Positions 44,601 to 53,872 of a stretch of DNA of 64,000 bases are shown in pieces. The first letter of the stretch is position 1. Every line of letters begins with the position of its first letter. A model generated the notes under the pieces. That model did not search any database and was not told where the DNA came from. It saw nothing but the letters and a program-made list of their open reading frames with translations. Source of the stretch: JAXGXQ01 sp040772685 (GTDB lineage Bacteria; Bacillota; Clostridia; Saccharofermentanales; UBA5734). The DNA lies in the NCBI GenBank assembly GCA_040772685.1, contig JAXGXQ010000001.1, positions 434,001 through 498,000 of the forward strand, given 5' to 3'. A program made the translations under genes and the position numbers.

Positions 44601-45110
44601 TCAGGCGCGGCCACAACATACCTTGTATTTTTTGCCGCTGCCACAGGGGCAGGGGTCATTGCGGCCGACTTTATTACTTACCGCAATTTTGGAGCGGCGC
44701 CAATCTTTGGCCAGTTCTTCACGTCGAGCCGCTGAGAGCACCTTATCCCAGGTTTCGAGGTTGTACAGCCAATCGGCCTTGGCTTCATGCATCTTGATAT
44801 AAAGCTTTTCAAAGTCGAGCTCTAACTTCACAGAGGTTTCGTCGGCAATTTCTTCAAGTTCGAGCGTCTGTTTCAGAGCTTCATTCAGCCCGTCAAGAAA
44901 GCCCACGAATGTGACCATATCATTCTTAAAGCCAAGTTCTTTTGCTAAATCAGCGGCTGTGCCTTGCGGGATCTCTGGATAATTAGCCAAAATCTGGCTG
45001 TAAGCCTCAGTTTCAACGTCATAGTAATTTTGGACAAAAGCCTGGTATTCCGACTCATTGGCCATGCCGGAGCCTTGGATTGCTGTCTCCCATTCGGAGA
45101 AATAACTCAT
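44601..45110 (-). CDS. SEC-C zinc-motif protein of unknown function
   Basis: 169 residues; mostly helical and acidic, ending in GRNDPCPCGSGKKYKVCCGRA, a zinc-binding SEC-C motif as found at the end of SecA. Residues 1-150 show no domain I recognise. It lies between icd (5 nt upstream) and asnS (about 30 nt downstream) on the same strand. SEC-C modules bind ribosomal or SecB-like partners in some proteins; no role is assigned here. Confidence 0.8.
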   Translation of the reverse strand: MSYFSEWETAIQGSGMANESEYQAFVQNYYDVETEAYSQILANYPEIPQGTAADLAKELGFKNDMVTFVGFLDGLNEALKQTLELEEIADETSVKLELDFEKLYIKMHEAKADWLYNLETWDKVLSAARREELAKDWRRSKIAVSNKVGRNDPCPCGSGKKYKVCCGRA

Positions 45111-45114
45111 TGGT

Positions 45115-46323
45115 TTAACCTCTTTTCTTGAGTTTAGCGGCTATAGCTTGCAGGAAGCCTTCTGTATCAACAACAGTGGTTTCCGGAAGTTCTACGATAC
45201 TTTTCAGGTCACCCGTGATGATTCCTGATTCAATCGCGGCGATCGATTCTTCTTCGAGAGCGTTAGCGAAATCTACCAGTTCCGGCAGTTCATCCATTTC
45301 ACCACGCTTACGCAAAGCGCCGCTCCAGGCAAAAATCGTAGCTATTGGATTCGTCGATGTTTTCTCACCTTTGAGGTGCTTGTAATAATGACGGGTCACA
45401 GTGCCATGAGCAGCCTCAAATTCGTAGGCACCGTCCGGTGAAACCAGCACAGAGGACATCATGGCCAGACTGCCATTGGCGGAAGCGATCATGTCCGACA
45501 TGACATCGCCGTCATAATTCTTGCAGGCCCAGACAAAACCGCCTTCAGAACGCATCACGCGGGCGACAATGTCGTCAATCAATGTATAGAAATAACTAAT
45601 GCCGGCTTCTTCGAAATCATCAGCATATTCAAGTTCGAATATATCAGCGAAAATGTCTTTAAAACGATGGTCATAAGTTTTGGAAATGGTGTCTTTGGCC
45701 CCAAACCACAAATCCTGTTTGGTTTCAAGCGCATAATTAAAGCAGGCGCGGGCAAAGCTGCTGATTGATTCGTCAAGATTGTGCACTCCCTGAATGATGC
45801 CCGGGCCTTCAAAATCATGAATCAGACCTGTTTTAATGGAACCATCCGGATAGGTTACACACAGTTCAGCACGGCAGGGGCCTTCGATCTGCAACTCAAT
45901 ATTCCTGTAAATATCACCGTAGGCATGACGCGCGATCGTGATCGGCTTGGTCCAGCAGCTGACATAGTGATTGATGCAGTCAACCAGAATCGGGGCACGG
46001 AAGACAGTGCCGTCCAGAATAGCGCGGATAGTGCCGTTCGGGCTTTTCCACATCTCGCTGAGATTGTATTCCTTGACACGTTGGGCATTTGGGGTGATAG
46101 TGGCGCACTTAACAGCCACGCCCAGCTCGCGGGTACGGTTGGCAGCGTCAATTGTAACCTGGTCTCCGGTTTTTTCCCGGTTCTCCAAACCCAGATCGAA
46201 GTATTCGGTTTTGAGATTGATAAACGGATTCAGCAGGATATCCTTGATCTGCTGCCAGATGATTCGGGTCATCTCGTCGCCGTCCATCTCTACCAAAGGT
46301 GTTTTCATCTGCAATTTTGCCAT
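45115..46323 (-). CDS. icd: NADP-dependent isocitrate dehydrogenase (eukaryote-like type)
   Basis: 402 residues. Starts MAKLQMKTPLVEMDGDEMTRIIWQQIKD, with GGAGG before the ATG. CATITPNAQRVKEYNLSEMWKSPNGTIRAILDGTVFRAP is the substrate-binding Ser/Asn/Arg region. Metal-binding Asp residues lie in YTLIDDIVARVMRSEGGFVWACKNYDGDVMSD, and the NADP loop is AAHGTVTRHY. This is the homodimeric subfamily related to eukaryotic NADP-IDH, found in many Clostridia. It supplies 2-oxoglutarate, which fits with the nearby GDH. Confidence 0.95.
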   Translation of the reverse strand: MAKLQMKTPLVEMDGDEMTRIIWQQIKDILLNPFINLKTEYFDLGLENREKTGDQVTIDAANRTRELGVAVKCATITPNAQRVKEYNLSEMWKSPNGTIRAILDGTVFRAPILVDCINHYVSCWTKPITIARHAYGDIYRNIELQIEGPCRAELCVTYPDGSIKTGLIHDFEGPGIIQGVHNLDESISSFARACFNYALETKQDLWFGAKDTISKTYDHRFKDIFADIFELEYADDFEEAGISYFYTLIDDIVARVMRSEGGFVWACKNYDGDVMSDMIASANGSLAMMSSVLVSPDGAYEFEAAHGTVTRHYYKHLKGEKTSTNPIATIFAWSGALRKRGEMDELPELVDFANALEEESIAAIESGIITGDLKSIVELPETTVVDTEGFLQAIAAKLKKRG

Positions 46324-46444
46324 TTTGTACCTCCAAAACCTTATATAACTTTAACTTTCAGGCCGCTGCGGCTCTGAAGCGATGTTTCTGAAGCGATCTT
46401 ATAAGTCAAACTATTATAAAGAACCCTGCTTTCAAACGTCAATC

Positions 46445-47635
46445 TCAGTTAAGACGAGATTTGCCTGGGTTTTTCGCCGCTTCGCCAGCGGATATCAGTA
46501 ATGTTTCCAGCGCCAGACGATCTGGCAGACGCCCTGTTTTAACGGCCAGATCCGCCTCAAAGCAAGCCAGATACTGGCTTTCGAGCTCAGTAAGGCTTAA
46601 GCTTTGAGCCTGTTTTAAGAGTCGGGCGGCCACAAAAGGCATAACTTTCAGTTGAGATGCAGTTTTACTTTGTGAACCAAGTGTTTTCGCGACAATCAGC
46701 TGACGGTAATGGCGGGCTAACATGAAAGTGATCAACTGAACAGGTTGTTTTTGCGCGATCAGCGTATCGAGCAAGGTCAGCGCGCGTGAGGTCTGTCCGG
46801 CTGATACCGCGTCGGTTAAATCAAAAACAGAGCCGCGCAGATCCGGCAGCGCCAGCTGTTCCAACAACTTCAGATCAATCATGTCGGTGGAGCTGCCTGC
46901 CAGATAAAGGTATATCTTGCTGAGTTCATTCCAGATCAGCTGCATTGAGCCGTCGCAACGGTCAATCAGACTCGAGGCAGTTACAGGATCGATTCTGAAG
47001 CCACGATGCCTGGTCTCCGCTTCTATCCACTGGATCAGAGTTGCCGGATCTTCTTGTTCAAACACGCCGAGGATGCCGTTTTGTTCAACAGCTGTGATTA
47101 GGCGCTTCAAACGTTTATCAACCTTTTGTTCGCAAAAAACCAGACAAACGCTGTCAGGCAATGCATTTAACAAGGCTATTAATTGATCGGTCAGATTCCC
47201 GGCCGCTGCAGAGGCTGAAACCGGCGTGGCATCTTCAACAGAGTCAGTATCGTCAACTTCAGAATCAGCATCTTCGGCTGTTTTTGTTGCCACAGTATTG
47301 GCAGCGTTGCCGCGGCCACCGCGGGCAGTGGCGAACCAGCCGGATTGACTGACAATCACCAAACGGCGTTCCGAAAGAAAAGGTGGTGTCATTACTTCGG
47401 CTTGCAGCCGGTCGATTGTCAGTTGACTGCCGGCGCGATAGGTGCTGATGGCAACTTTGTCCAGTGTAATGGCTTCAGGACGAATCAGGTTTTGCTCGAG
47501 CAGCAGCACGAATCTTTCCATCAGGAAATTTTCTTCGCCGCTTAACACATATAGCCGGCAAATCTCGCCCTTTTTAACCGCAGCTCTTAAAGCGGAATAT
47601 CCCGGACCTGCTTGTTTTTTGGCTGCTCTCGCCAT
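46445..47635 (-). CDS. holA: DNA polymerase III delta subunit
   Basis: 396 residues. YVLSGEENFLMERFVLLLEQNLI near 30, the delta equivalent of the clamp-loader N-terminal helix, then LSERRLVIVSQSGWF. LVFCEQKVDKRLKRLITAVEQNG, DLTDAVSAGQTSRALTLLDTLIAQKQ and LARHYRQLIVAKTLG follow, all typical of HolA. An acidic, Ala/Thr-rich insertion of about 45 residues (near 105-150) interrupts the first domain and is unusual. Delta opens the sliding clamp in the clamp loader. Its start is 34 nt downstream of comEC. Confidence 0.9.
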   Translation of the reverse strand: MARAAKKQAGPGYSALRAAVKKGEICRLYVLSGEENFLMERFVLLLEQNLIRPEAITLDKVAISTYRAGSQLTIDRLQAEVMTPPFLSERRLVIVSQSGWFATARGGRGNAANTVATKTAEDADSEVDDTDSVEDATPVSASAAAGNLTDQLIALLNALPDSVCLVFCEQKVDKRLKRLITAVEQNGILGVFEQEDPATLIQWIEAETRHRGFRIDPVTASSLIDRCDGSMQLIWNELSKIYLYLAGSSTDMIDLKLLEQLALPDLRGSVFDLTDAVSAGQTSRALTLLDTLIAQKQPVQLITFMLARHYRQLIVAKTLGSQSKTASQLKVMPFVAARLLKQAQSLSLTELESQYLACFEADLAVKTGRLPDRLALETLLISAGEAAKNPGKSRLN

Positions 47636-47669
47636 GCTTTACCTCTTCAGACTACTAATCGCTTGTATA

Positions 47670-50243
47670 TTACTTAGTCTTACTGCCAGGGCTCCTCAAC
47701 CAGGTGCTGACTGAAGTGCGGTCAGAATAAATTTTGACTACTATGGCCCCACACTGATCGGTGCGGGCCAGGCCGATATCCCGCTGCTCAAGGCGTTCCA
47801 GCATGGTCGGGGCCGGGTGACCATAATCGTTACGTCCGACGCTGATCAAAGCCAGTTCTGGTTCAACAGCGCTCAATAGTGACAAGCCAGTAGTTGCGTT
47901 TGAACCGTGATGAGCGACTTTTAAAATATTTGCCTTCAGGTTTTGCCCTGAGCGAACCAGTTCCTGTTCGCTCTCCCGGTCGCAATCAGCTGTTAACAGC
48001 AACGAAAAGCTGCCGTCGGCAGCGGTCAAACGCATAATCAGGCTATGAGCGTTGCTTCCGCGCCGGTTCAACTCCAATATGGCTGCATCACTGCTGAGCG
48101 GCTCTGTCGGTGCCAAAACCAGAAGTTTTGCGCCTGAACCTAACGGGATTGTATCACCTTTTTCTGTGCCCTGCACCTGCAGACCTGCTGCCCCGGCAAG
48201 CGGTAAAAGCCCTGCCAATACATCCTTTTCCAAACCATTAGAATTTTTCTGTAGCTCGTTGTCCGAATTTGTCAATTGATCAAGACTAATCTGCGGTACG
48301 ACAATCCGGTCAATTTTCACTGGCGTAAGCAGACTCTTAAGACCGCCTGCGTGGTCAGCATGTCCATGCGTTATGATAACCTGACTAAGCTTGCGAATGC
48401 CCAAAGCCTGCAAAGCGGGTTGTAAATCAGCTTTTCCCGCAGCCTCTGTGCCTGTGTCGATTAAGGTAGTAGTTCCATCCCGCGCCTGCAGTAACATGGC
48501 ATCGCCCTGACCCACATCAAACATCCAGATTGTCAGATCCGGCCTGGTCACACTGGTTTGAAGCTGGAGAATCATTGCTGCCAGCAACAGCAAACAAGCT
48601 AAACGCTGCATTCGGCGCCGCCAATGGAACGACACTATAATCAGACTGGCGAAAGCGATTGCCAAGGCTGCCAGATAGAGTTGCGGCAGCTGGCCGGTGA
48701 GGACACGCGGCCAACCAGGCGCGGCAAAAACAGTCGCCAGTCGGATCAGAGCCTGCAAAAGCCAGCGCACCGGCCAGGCCAGGATGCGCAAGCATACTGC
48801 TATCGCGGATATTTTGGCGGTCATAGGCAGCAATAACAAGGTTGGCAGCAGAACACAGGCTCCGAGTAAAGAAATGCCTTCTGCCAACGGCAAGGCCGGC
48901 AGATTCGCGACAATTGAAAGCGGCGAGAAGATGCCCGTGACCAGCAGCTGCAGAGGCAAAACAGTCAGTTGGACAGAGAGATTAAGGGAAAGCAGTACCC
49001 TGATTCCTGCAGGCAACAAGGGAATCCAGCGTTGCAGTCTTGCTGACATTCTTTCACTTGCCAGTAAAATTCCGGCAGTCGCTAAAAACGAAAGCTGAAA
49101 AGAAAATGAAAGAATTAGCAGCGGTTTGCTCAGCAGCATAAAAGTGGCAGCAAACAGTAAAGCGTTCAAGGGGTCACTGCGGCGGCGGCCAAGTTTCCCG
49201 ACCAGCGTCAGAATAACCATTATGATGGCGCGGGTTACGGAAGCTTCCCAGGCAGTTAAAAAACCAAAGCCAAGCACAAAGATCAGCAAGCCCAAAATCC
49301 GCAAATTGCGGCGGCGCAACACCTTCAGTAACAGATATGTCATTGGCGCCAATAAGAAAGCGACATTAGCCCCAGATACAGCTGTCAGGTGAGAAATTCC
49401 GGCTGCCTGAAAAGCAGCTTTGTCTTGCTTCGACATTCGAGCTGTATCGCCCGTCAAGACACCCAGCAACAAGCCGGCTTCTTCTGCTGGCATCAACATC
49501 AGAGCAGCCTTGGTGAGCGCTGCCCTGGCCCGCAGAGCACCGACTGACAGAATATTAGTACTTTTGTCGGTTACTTGCAGTCGATTGAGAAATAAATCGG
49601 CTTTGAGAAAAATTCCGGAACGGGCTAAATACATCTTTTCATCAAAACCACCGGGATTTCGTTGAGCAGAGGGCACAGAAAACCGGGCCTGAAAACTGAT
49701 TGTCTGCCCCGGCAGCAGATGCCCCACTTCCCCGCTTAATTGCACAACACTGCCGTCAGATAATCGGACATCAACCCGCCCCCAGTCATTTCCAAAGTCG
49801 GGATCAGCAGCTGTTACCAGCTTGATTACCTTGCCGCTTTCACGGGCGATTCTGCCGCTAAGCCGTTCCTGGGCAGCCTTGCCGCCAGCCAGCAGTACCT
49901 TTGTCTGCCAAAAAGTTAAACAAAAACAGACACAAACAAGCAAAATTACAAAACGGAAGAATGAAGCTTGTTGTTCTTCTAAGACTGGTCTAAGCAAGTC
50001 TGAAGCTTGTTGGTTTTTTAATCTGTACCTTTGACCTGGCGAAATTACCAGCCGAAAAATCAGCAAAACAACGACAAAAAGCGACACAAGAACAAGCGGC
50101 ACAAACGAAACCTGGTTGCCAAGCCTGCTGTCTGCAACCCGCCAGGCAAGTCCTGAACCGGCAGCCGCAGCACAGGCAGGTCCCAGCATTGGTGGACATC
50201 TGGCAAAAGCGGCCTGAAAGCGACGGTTCTGAATGTCTGGCAT
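47670..50243 (-). CDS. comEC: ComEC/Rec2 DNA uptake channel protein
   Basis: 857 residues from MPDIQNRRFQAAF; GGAGG lies 8 nt before this ATG. N-terminal TM helices and an OB-like DUF4131 domain (about 60-240). The competence channel domain has many TM helices (LLGVLTGDTARMSKQDKAAFQAAGISHLTAVSGANVAFL is its signature). A C-terminal metallo-beta-lactamase-like domain carries DVGQGDAMLL, THGHADHAGGL and HHGSNATTGLS. ComEC transports single-stranded DNA across the membrane during transformation. No comEA is next to it. The ribosome binding site sits in a hairpin. Confidence 0.95.
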   Translation of the reverse strand: MPDIQNRRFQAAFARCPPMLGPACAAAAGSGLAWRVADSRLGNQVSFVPLVLVSLFVVVLLIFRLVISPGQRYRLKNQQASDLLRPVLEEQQASFFRFVILLVCVCFCLTFWQTKVLLAGGKAAQERLSGRIARESGKVIKLVTAADPDFGNDWGRVDVRLSDGSVVQLSGEVGHLLPGQTISFQARFSVPSAQRNPGGFDEKMYLARSGIFLKADLFLNRLQVTDKSTNILSVGALRARAALTKAALMLMPAEEAGLLLGVLTGDTARMSKQDKAAFQAAGISHLTAVSGANVAFLLAPMTYLLLKVLRRRNLRILGLLIFVLGFGFLTAWEASVTRAIIMVILTLVGKLGRRRSDPLNALLFAATFMLLSKPLLILSFSFQLSFLATAGILLASERMSARLQRWIPLLPAGIRVLLSLNLSVQLTVLPLQLLVTGIFSPLSIVANLPALPLAEGISLLGACVLLPTLLLLPMTAKISAIAVCLRILAWPVRWLLQALIRLATVFAAPGWPRVLTGQLPQLYLAALAIAFASLIIVSFHWRRRMQRLACLLLLAAMILQLQTSVTRPDLTIWMFDVGQGDAMLLQARDGTTTLIDTGTEAAGKADLQPALQALGIRKLSQVIITHGHADHAGGLKSLLTPVKIDRIVVPQISLDQLTNSDNELQKNSNGLEKDVLAGLLPLAGAAGLQVQGTEKGDTIPLGSGAKLLVLAPTEPLSSDAAILELNRRGSNAHSLIMRLTAADGSFSLLLTADCDRESEQELVRSGQNLKANILKVAHHGSNATTGLSLLSAVEPELALISVGRNDYGHPAPTMLERLEQRDIGLARTDQCGAIVVKIYSDRTSVSTWLRSPGSKTK

Positions 50244-50251
50244 AGAAAAAA

Positions 50252-50265
50252 CCTCCTGACGGAGG
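50252..50265 (-). promoter_or_regulatory. Hairpin burying the comEC ribosome binding site
   Basis: CCTCC-GTCA-GGAGG followed by TTTTTT (minus strand). GGAGG is the comEC ribosome binding site and the T-run is the spacer to the ATG. It could act as a weak terminator of read-through from engB or as a translational lock. Confidence 0.55.
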
Positions 50266-50408
50266 CATTTTCGCACTTAAGTATTGTTATTGGGGCATCC
50301 CCCTGAAGTCAGAAAACGACAGGTCAGGTTTTAATAAGTTGCGTGGAACAGCTGGCAGGGAAAATATCCGCTTTGATTGTGACCGTTTTGATTGGCTTTG
50401 TCGGCAGA

Positions 50409-51011
50409 TTATTCCAGGCCCAAAGCAGCAAGGATAATGCTGCGCAACTCTTCAATGCCGATTTTTGCGGTTGTCGAAAAAGGCACCAGGTCGGCAGGGT
50501 CGGTATCGAGCAACTTCGCCATTTCCTTGACACGCAGATTCATCGCCTGTCGGCTAAGCTTGTCGGCCTTGGTTAAAACAATTTGGTACGGCAGGTTATG
50601 GGCATGCAGCCAGTCCATCATGCGTCGGTCCGCTTCGGTAGGCGCATGCCGGATGTCCAGCAAGTGGAGCACCAGACTAATCGGGCGGCCGGAGTTAAGG
50701 TAAGCATCTGTAAGGCGATTGAAATTATCCTTTACTTCCTGAGCCACCAGCGCATAGCCATAGCCGGGAAGATCTGTCAGGTAGAATTGATTATCAACCA
50801 GAAAATAAAGAATGATACGTGTTTTGCCGGGTGCCTGGCTGACTCGCGCCAGCTTTTTCTGGTCGGTCAGCGAGTTGATCAGGGACGATTTGCCAACATT
50901 TGAACGACCGGAAAGAATGATCTCAGGCCTGCCGTTTTGCGGCACCTGGTCAAGCCTCCCGGCTGCAACATCAAGATTTGCTCTGCGAAAATCAATTGCC
51001 ATTTTTTGCAC
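50409..51011 (-). CDS. engB: Ribosome biogenesis GTPase EngB/YsxC
   Basis: 200 residues. G1 GRSNVGKSSLIN, G2 GKTRIILYF, G3 DLPGYGYA, G4 TKADKL and G5 FSTTAKIG: the EngB order and spacing. EngB is needed for assembly of the large ribosomal subunit. Stand-alone upstream of comEC (165 nt apart). Confidence 0.95.
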   Translation of the reverse strand: MQKMAIDFRRANLDVAAGRLDQVPQNGRPEIILSGRSNVGKSSLINSLTDQKKLARVSQAPGKTRIILYFLVDNQFYLTDLPGYGYALVAQEVKDNFNRLTDAYLNSGRPISLVLHLLDIRHAPTEADRRMMDWLHAHNLPYQIVLTKADKLSRQAMNLRVKEMAKLLDTDPADLVPFSTTAKIGIEELRSIILAALGLE

Positions 51012-51164
51012 CCCTTTACTGCTTGCATTCTACCTGAGCATAGACACAGCGTCAAAATTTCTCACTGCTGAATAATCAAACTTGACAGACATGCAGGGTA
51101 CTTGCTGCTTCAATCTTAGTTAGTTTGTAAAGCCAAATTAGTTTCATTCAAGCCATGAATCAGC

Positions 51165-51170
51165 TATAAT
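51165..51170 (+). promoter_or_regulatory. Candidate -10 of the prs-prs-oad operon
   Basis: A perfect TATAAT about 180 nt before the first prs start. The -35 at 17 nt spacing (TTTCAT, 51142-51147) is poor. The region 51012-51349 has no gene. Confidence 0.5.
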
Positions 51171-51176
51171 CAAATA

Positions 51177-51349
51177 ATAATGTCTGCAAATCAATAAGAT
51201 TACTGCACTACGGCACGCAGACACCACATCAGCCAGCGAAGCAAGGCTGAGAAGCGGCGTTACACCAACCCGTTTGAGAGTGGACGAAAGTTGAGCCGTT
51301 GTTCTTAATTGTCTGACAACGGCTTTAATAAACTGGCAGGAGAGAATTG
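51177..51349 (+). promoter_or_regulatory. Long structured leader before tandem prs genes
   Basis: Three hairpins can be drawn: TGTCTGC/GCAGACA (51181-51187 with 51217-51223), TCAGCC/GGCTGA (51229-51250) and a perfect 9-bp AGCCGTTGT/ACAACGGCT (51294-51324), followed by only two T and then TAATAAA. No known riboswitch consensus was recognised. The length and the strong last stem suggest an attenuator or other leader control. Confidence 0.45.
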
Positions 51350-52570
51350 ATGTCGGCTGAACAGGTCGGAGGCGACAAAAACTACTTCATTTATGATCAG
51401 TACGGCGACAACACCATGCCGCCTGTGGGCCCGATAGGGCTTGTTTCATTGCAAATCAGCGATGATTTTTCGGACGCTGTCAATTATCATCTGCGCAACC
51501 GCCGCTCTACTTATCTGGCAAAACACCCTGAACTGACGCAGAACCCCGGTTTTATCCGGCTTGATTACCGCCTTAATTATGATATTGAGCGTTTCCCTTC
51601 CGGCGAAGGCAAAGCCGTGATCAACCAATCGGTACGCGGCCACGACTTATTTATCATTACCGACGTGCTCAATTACAGTGTCGAGTACACCCGCTTCGGC
51701 AAATCCGTCAGCACCAGCCCCGATGATCATTTTCAGAACCTGATCCGGGTTATTCTGGCAACAGCCGGCCAGGCACGACGCATCAATCTGGTAATGCCTT
51801 ATCTTTATGAAGCCCGCCAGTACCATCGCACAGCCCGTGAATCCCTCGATTGCGCCCACATGTTGCAGGAACTCGACAAACTCGGCGTTGACAACATCAT
51901 TACTTTTGATGCGCATGACGCCCGGGTTGCCAATGCCATACCGCTGCGCAGTTTTGAATCGATCCCCACTTCTTTCCAGATAATTGAATCGCTGCTGACC
52001 TCCGTTCCCGACCTCGATCTCGTGCCGGGCCGCTTTATGGTTGTCAGTCCTGACGAGACCAGTATTGCCCGTTGTATGTACTACGCCTCGATGATGGAAG
52101 TGCCGCTCGGCATTTATTACCGCCAGTTCGACCATTCCAAAATTGTTAATGGCCGCAATCCGATTATCGCCTACTCATTCCTGGGCGAAGATGTCAGCGG
52201 TCAGGACGTTCTGGTGGTTGACGACATGATCATGACAGGCAACACCATGCTGCGAATTGCCCGTGATCTCAAGGCTAAAGGTGCCCGCCGCGTTTTTTGC
52301 GCCGCATCCTTCGCCCTGATGACCAATGGCATCAAGGAAATCCAGCAGGCATACGACGAAGGTGTAATTAACAAGGTAGTATCCACCAACCTGATCTATC
52401 GACCGGAAGAACTGCGCCAGGCGCCCTTTTTCACCGAAGTTGACATGTCGCGTTTTGTCGCTCTCCTGATCGATGCCATTAACCATGACGCCTCATTGTC
52501 CACCTTGATTACACCTACCATTAAAATCACCAAGTTGCTTGATTATCATCGAAGGAGGACACAACTTTGA
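51350..52570 (+). CDS. prs: Ribose-phosphate pyrophosphokinase (PRPP synthetase), long-form paralogue 1
   Basis: 406 residues from ATG 51350; GGCAGGAGAG precedes it. Two phosphoribosyltransferase-fold halves. VRGHDLFIITDV, MPYLYEARQYHRTARESLDC, TFDAHDARVANAIP, and the PRPP-binding loop VLVVDDMIMTGNT. The usual PDEGGIPRA-type motif reads PDETSIARC here, a change at a conserved active-site segment. The long (~400) form is found in Clostridia and differs from the 315-residue classical enzyme. The next gene is a paralogue with the canonical motif, overlapping by 4 nt, so the two may form a heteromer. PRPP feeds nucleotide, His and Trp synthesis. Confidence 0.88.
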   Translation: MSAEQVGGDKNYFIYDQYGDNTMPPVGPIGLVSLQISDDFSDAVNYHLRNRRSTYLAKHPELTQNPGFIRLDYRLNYDIERFPSGEGKAVINQSVRGHDLFIITDVLNYSVEYTRFGKSVSTSPDDHFQNLIRVILATAGQARRINLVMPYLYEARQYHRTARESLDCAHMLQELDKLGVDNIITFDAHDARVANAIPLRSFESIPTSFQIIESLLTSVPDLDLVPGRFMVVSPDETSIARCMYYASMMEVPLGIYYRQFDHSKIVNGRNPIIAYSFLGEDVSGQDVLVVDDMIMTGNTMLRIARDLKAKGARRVFCAASFALMTNGIKEIQQAYDEGVINKVVSTNLIYRPEELRQAPFFTEVDMSRFVALLIDAINHDASLSTLITPTIKITKLLDYHRRRTQL

Positions 52571-53790
52571 TCGTTCCAGACGATAAGTCTTACTACATTT
52601 ATAACCAGTATGGCAACAATCGGATGCAGCCAGTCGGCCCGGTTGGGATTATTCCCTTAATCGGCAGTATGGAATTTGCGGAAAAAGTCAACGAATTCCT
52701 CTGTTCCCGCCGCACTGAATACCTGGAGCTGCAGCCTGAAGCTGCTGACGAAAGCCCAGGGTTTATCCGCAGCGACTACCGTGTCTCAGTCAATACCCTG
52801 CGCTTCTCCTCGGGTGAAGGCAAAGCTGTTATCAACAACACCGTTCGCGGGCATGACATATTCATTATCACTGATGTGATGAACCATTCCTGCACCTACT
52901 GCATGTTTGGCGAACCCAACCGCATGAGTCCTGACGACCATTACCAGGATCTCAAGCGCGTTATTTACGCGATCAGCGGCAAAGCCCGCCGGATCAATGT
53001 TGTCATGCCTTTTCTGTATGAAAGCCGCCAGCACAAACGCAATTCCCGCGAATCGCTGGACTGTGCCGCCATGCTGGAAGAACTCGCTGACCTCGGCGTT
53101 GCCAATATCCTCACCTTTGACGCCCATGACGACCGCGTAGCCAATGCTGTACCGATTGGCGGTTTCGAAAATATCGGCGCTGTTTACCAGATTATCAAGG
53201 CCATGTTCCGGACAATCGAGAACCTCAATATCCGCGATGACAAAATGATGATCGTCAGCCCGGATGAAGGCGGTATCCCGCGCGCCATGTATTACTCATC
53301 CATGTTGGGTCTGCCGCTGGGAACTTTTTATAAGCGACGCGATTACACCCAGGTTATCGAAGGCCGCAACCCCATTATTGCGCACGAGTTCCTCGGCGAT
53401 TCCGTTGAAGGACTTGACATCCTGATTGTTGATGATATGATTTCTTCCGGCGAATCGATGATCGATATCGCACGTGAACTCAAGAGCCGCAAGGCTAACC
53501 GTATCTTCTGCGCAGTTACTTTCGGCTTGTTCACAAACGGCATTGATGCTTTTCAGGAAGCCTATGAACAAGGTATAATACATAAGGTTTTCGCGACCAA
53601 CCTGACCTATCGCCGGCCTGAACTGCTGGCAGCGGAATGGTTTGTCGATGTAAATATGGCAAAATTTGTGGCGCTGCTGATCGATGCGATCAACCATGAC
53701 GCTTCGTTGTCCACCCTGGTTGACCCAACGGTTAAAATCCGCAATCTGTTAAATAACCGCGGTAGCCTGGACAACAGCTCAAACAAATAA
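52567..53790 (+). CDS. prs: Ribose-phosphate pyrophosphokinase (PRPP synthetase), long-form paralogue 2
   Basis: 407 residues from TTG 52567 (TTGA overlap with the previous stop), with GGAGG 8 nt upstream. Same architecture as paralogue 1: VRGHDIFIITDV, RESLDCAAMLEEL, TFDAHDDRVANAVP, the canonical VSPDEGGIPRA and PRPP loop ILIVDDMISSGES. This copy keeps all motifs expected of an active enzyme. A start codon weaker than ATG, coupled to the upstream stop, suggests tuned co-expression at a fixed ratio with paralogue 1. Confidence 0.9.
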   Translation: MIVPDDKSYYIYNQYGNNRMQPVGPVGIIPLIGSMEFAEKVNEFLCSRRTEYLELQPEAADESPGFIRSDYRVSVNTLRFSSGEGKAVINNTVRGHDIFIITDVMNHSCTYCMFGEPNRMSPDDHYQDLKRVIYAISGKARRINVVMPFLYESRQHKRNSRESLDCAAMLEELADLGVANILTFDAHDDRVANAVPIGGFENIGAVYQIIKAMFRTIENLNIRDDKMMIVSPDEGGIPRAMYYSSMLGLPLGTFYKRRDYTQVIEGRNPIIAHEFLGDSVEGLDILIVDDMISSGESMIDIARELKSRKANRIFCAVTFGLFTNGIDAFQEAYEQGIIHKVFATNLTYRRPELLAAEWFVDVNMAKFVALLIDAINHDASLSTLVDPTVKIRNLLNNRGSLDNSSNK

Positions 53791-53872
53791 AGCAAGCAAA
53801 CAAAACCACCACCCGACCCGTCCTGTCCAGTGCAGAGAATCCAGAACACAAACACAAGAGAGGTAAGTTGAA

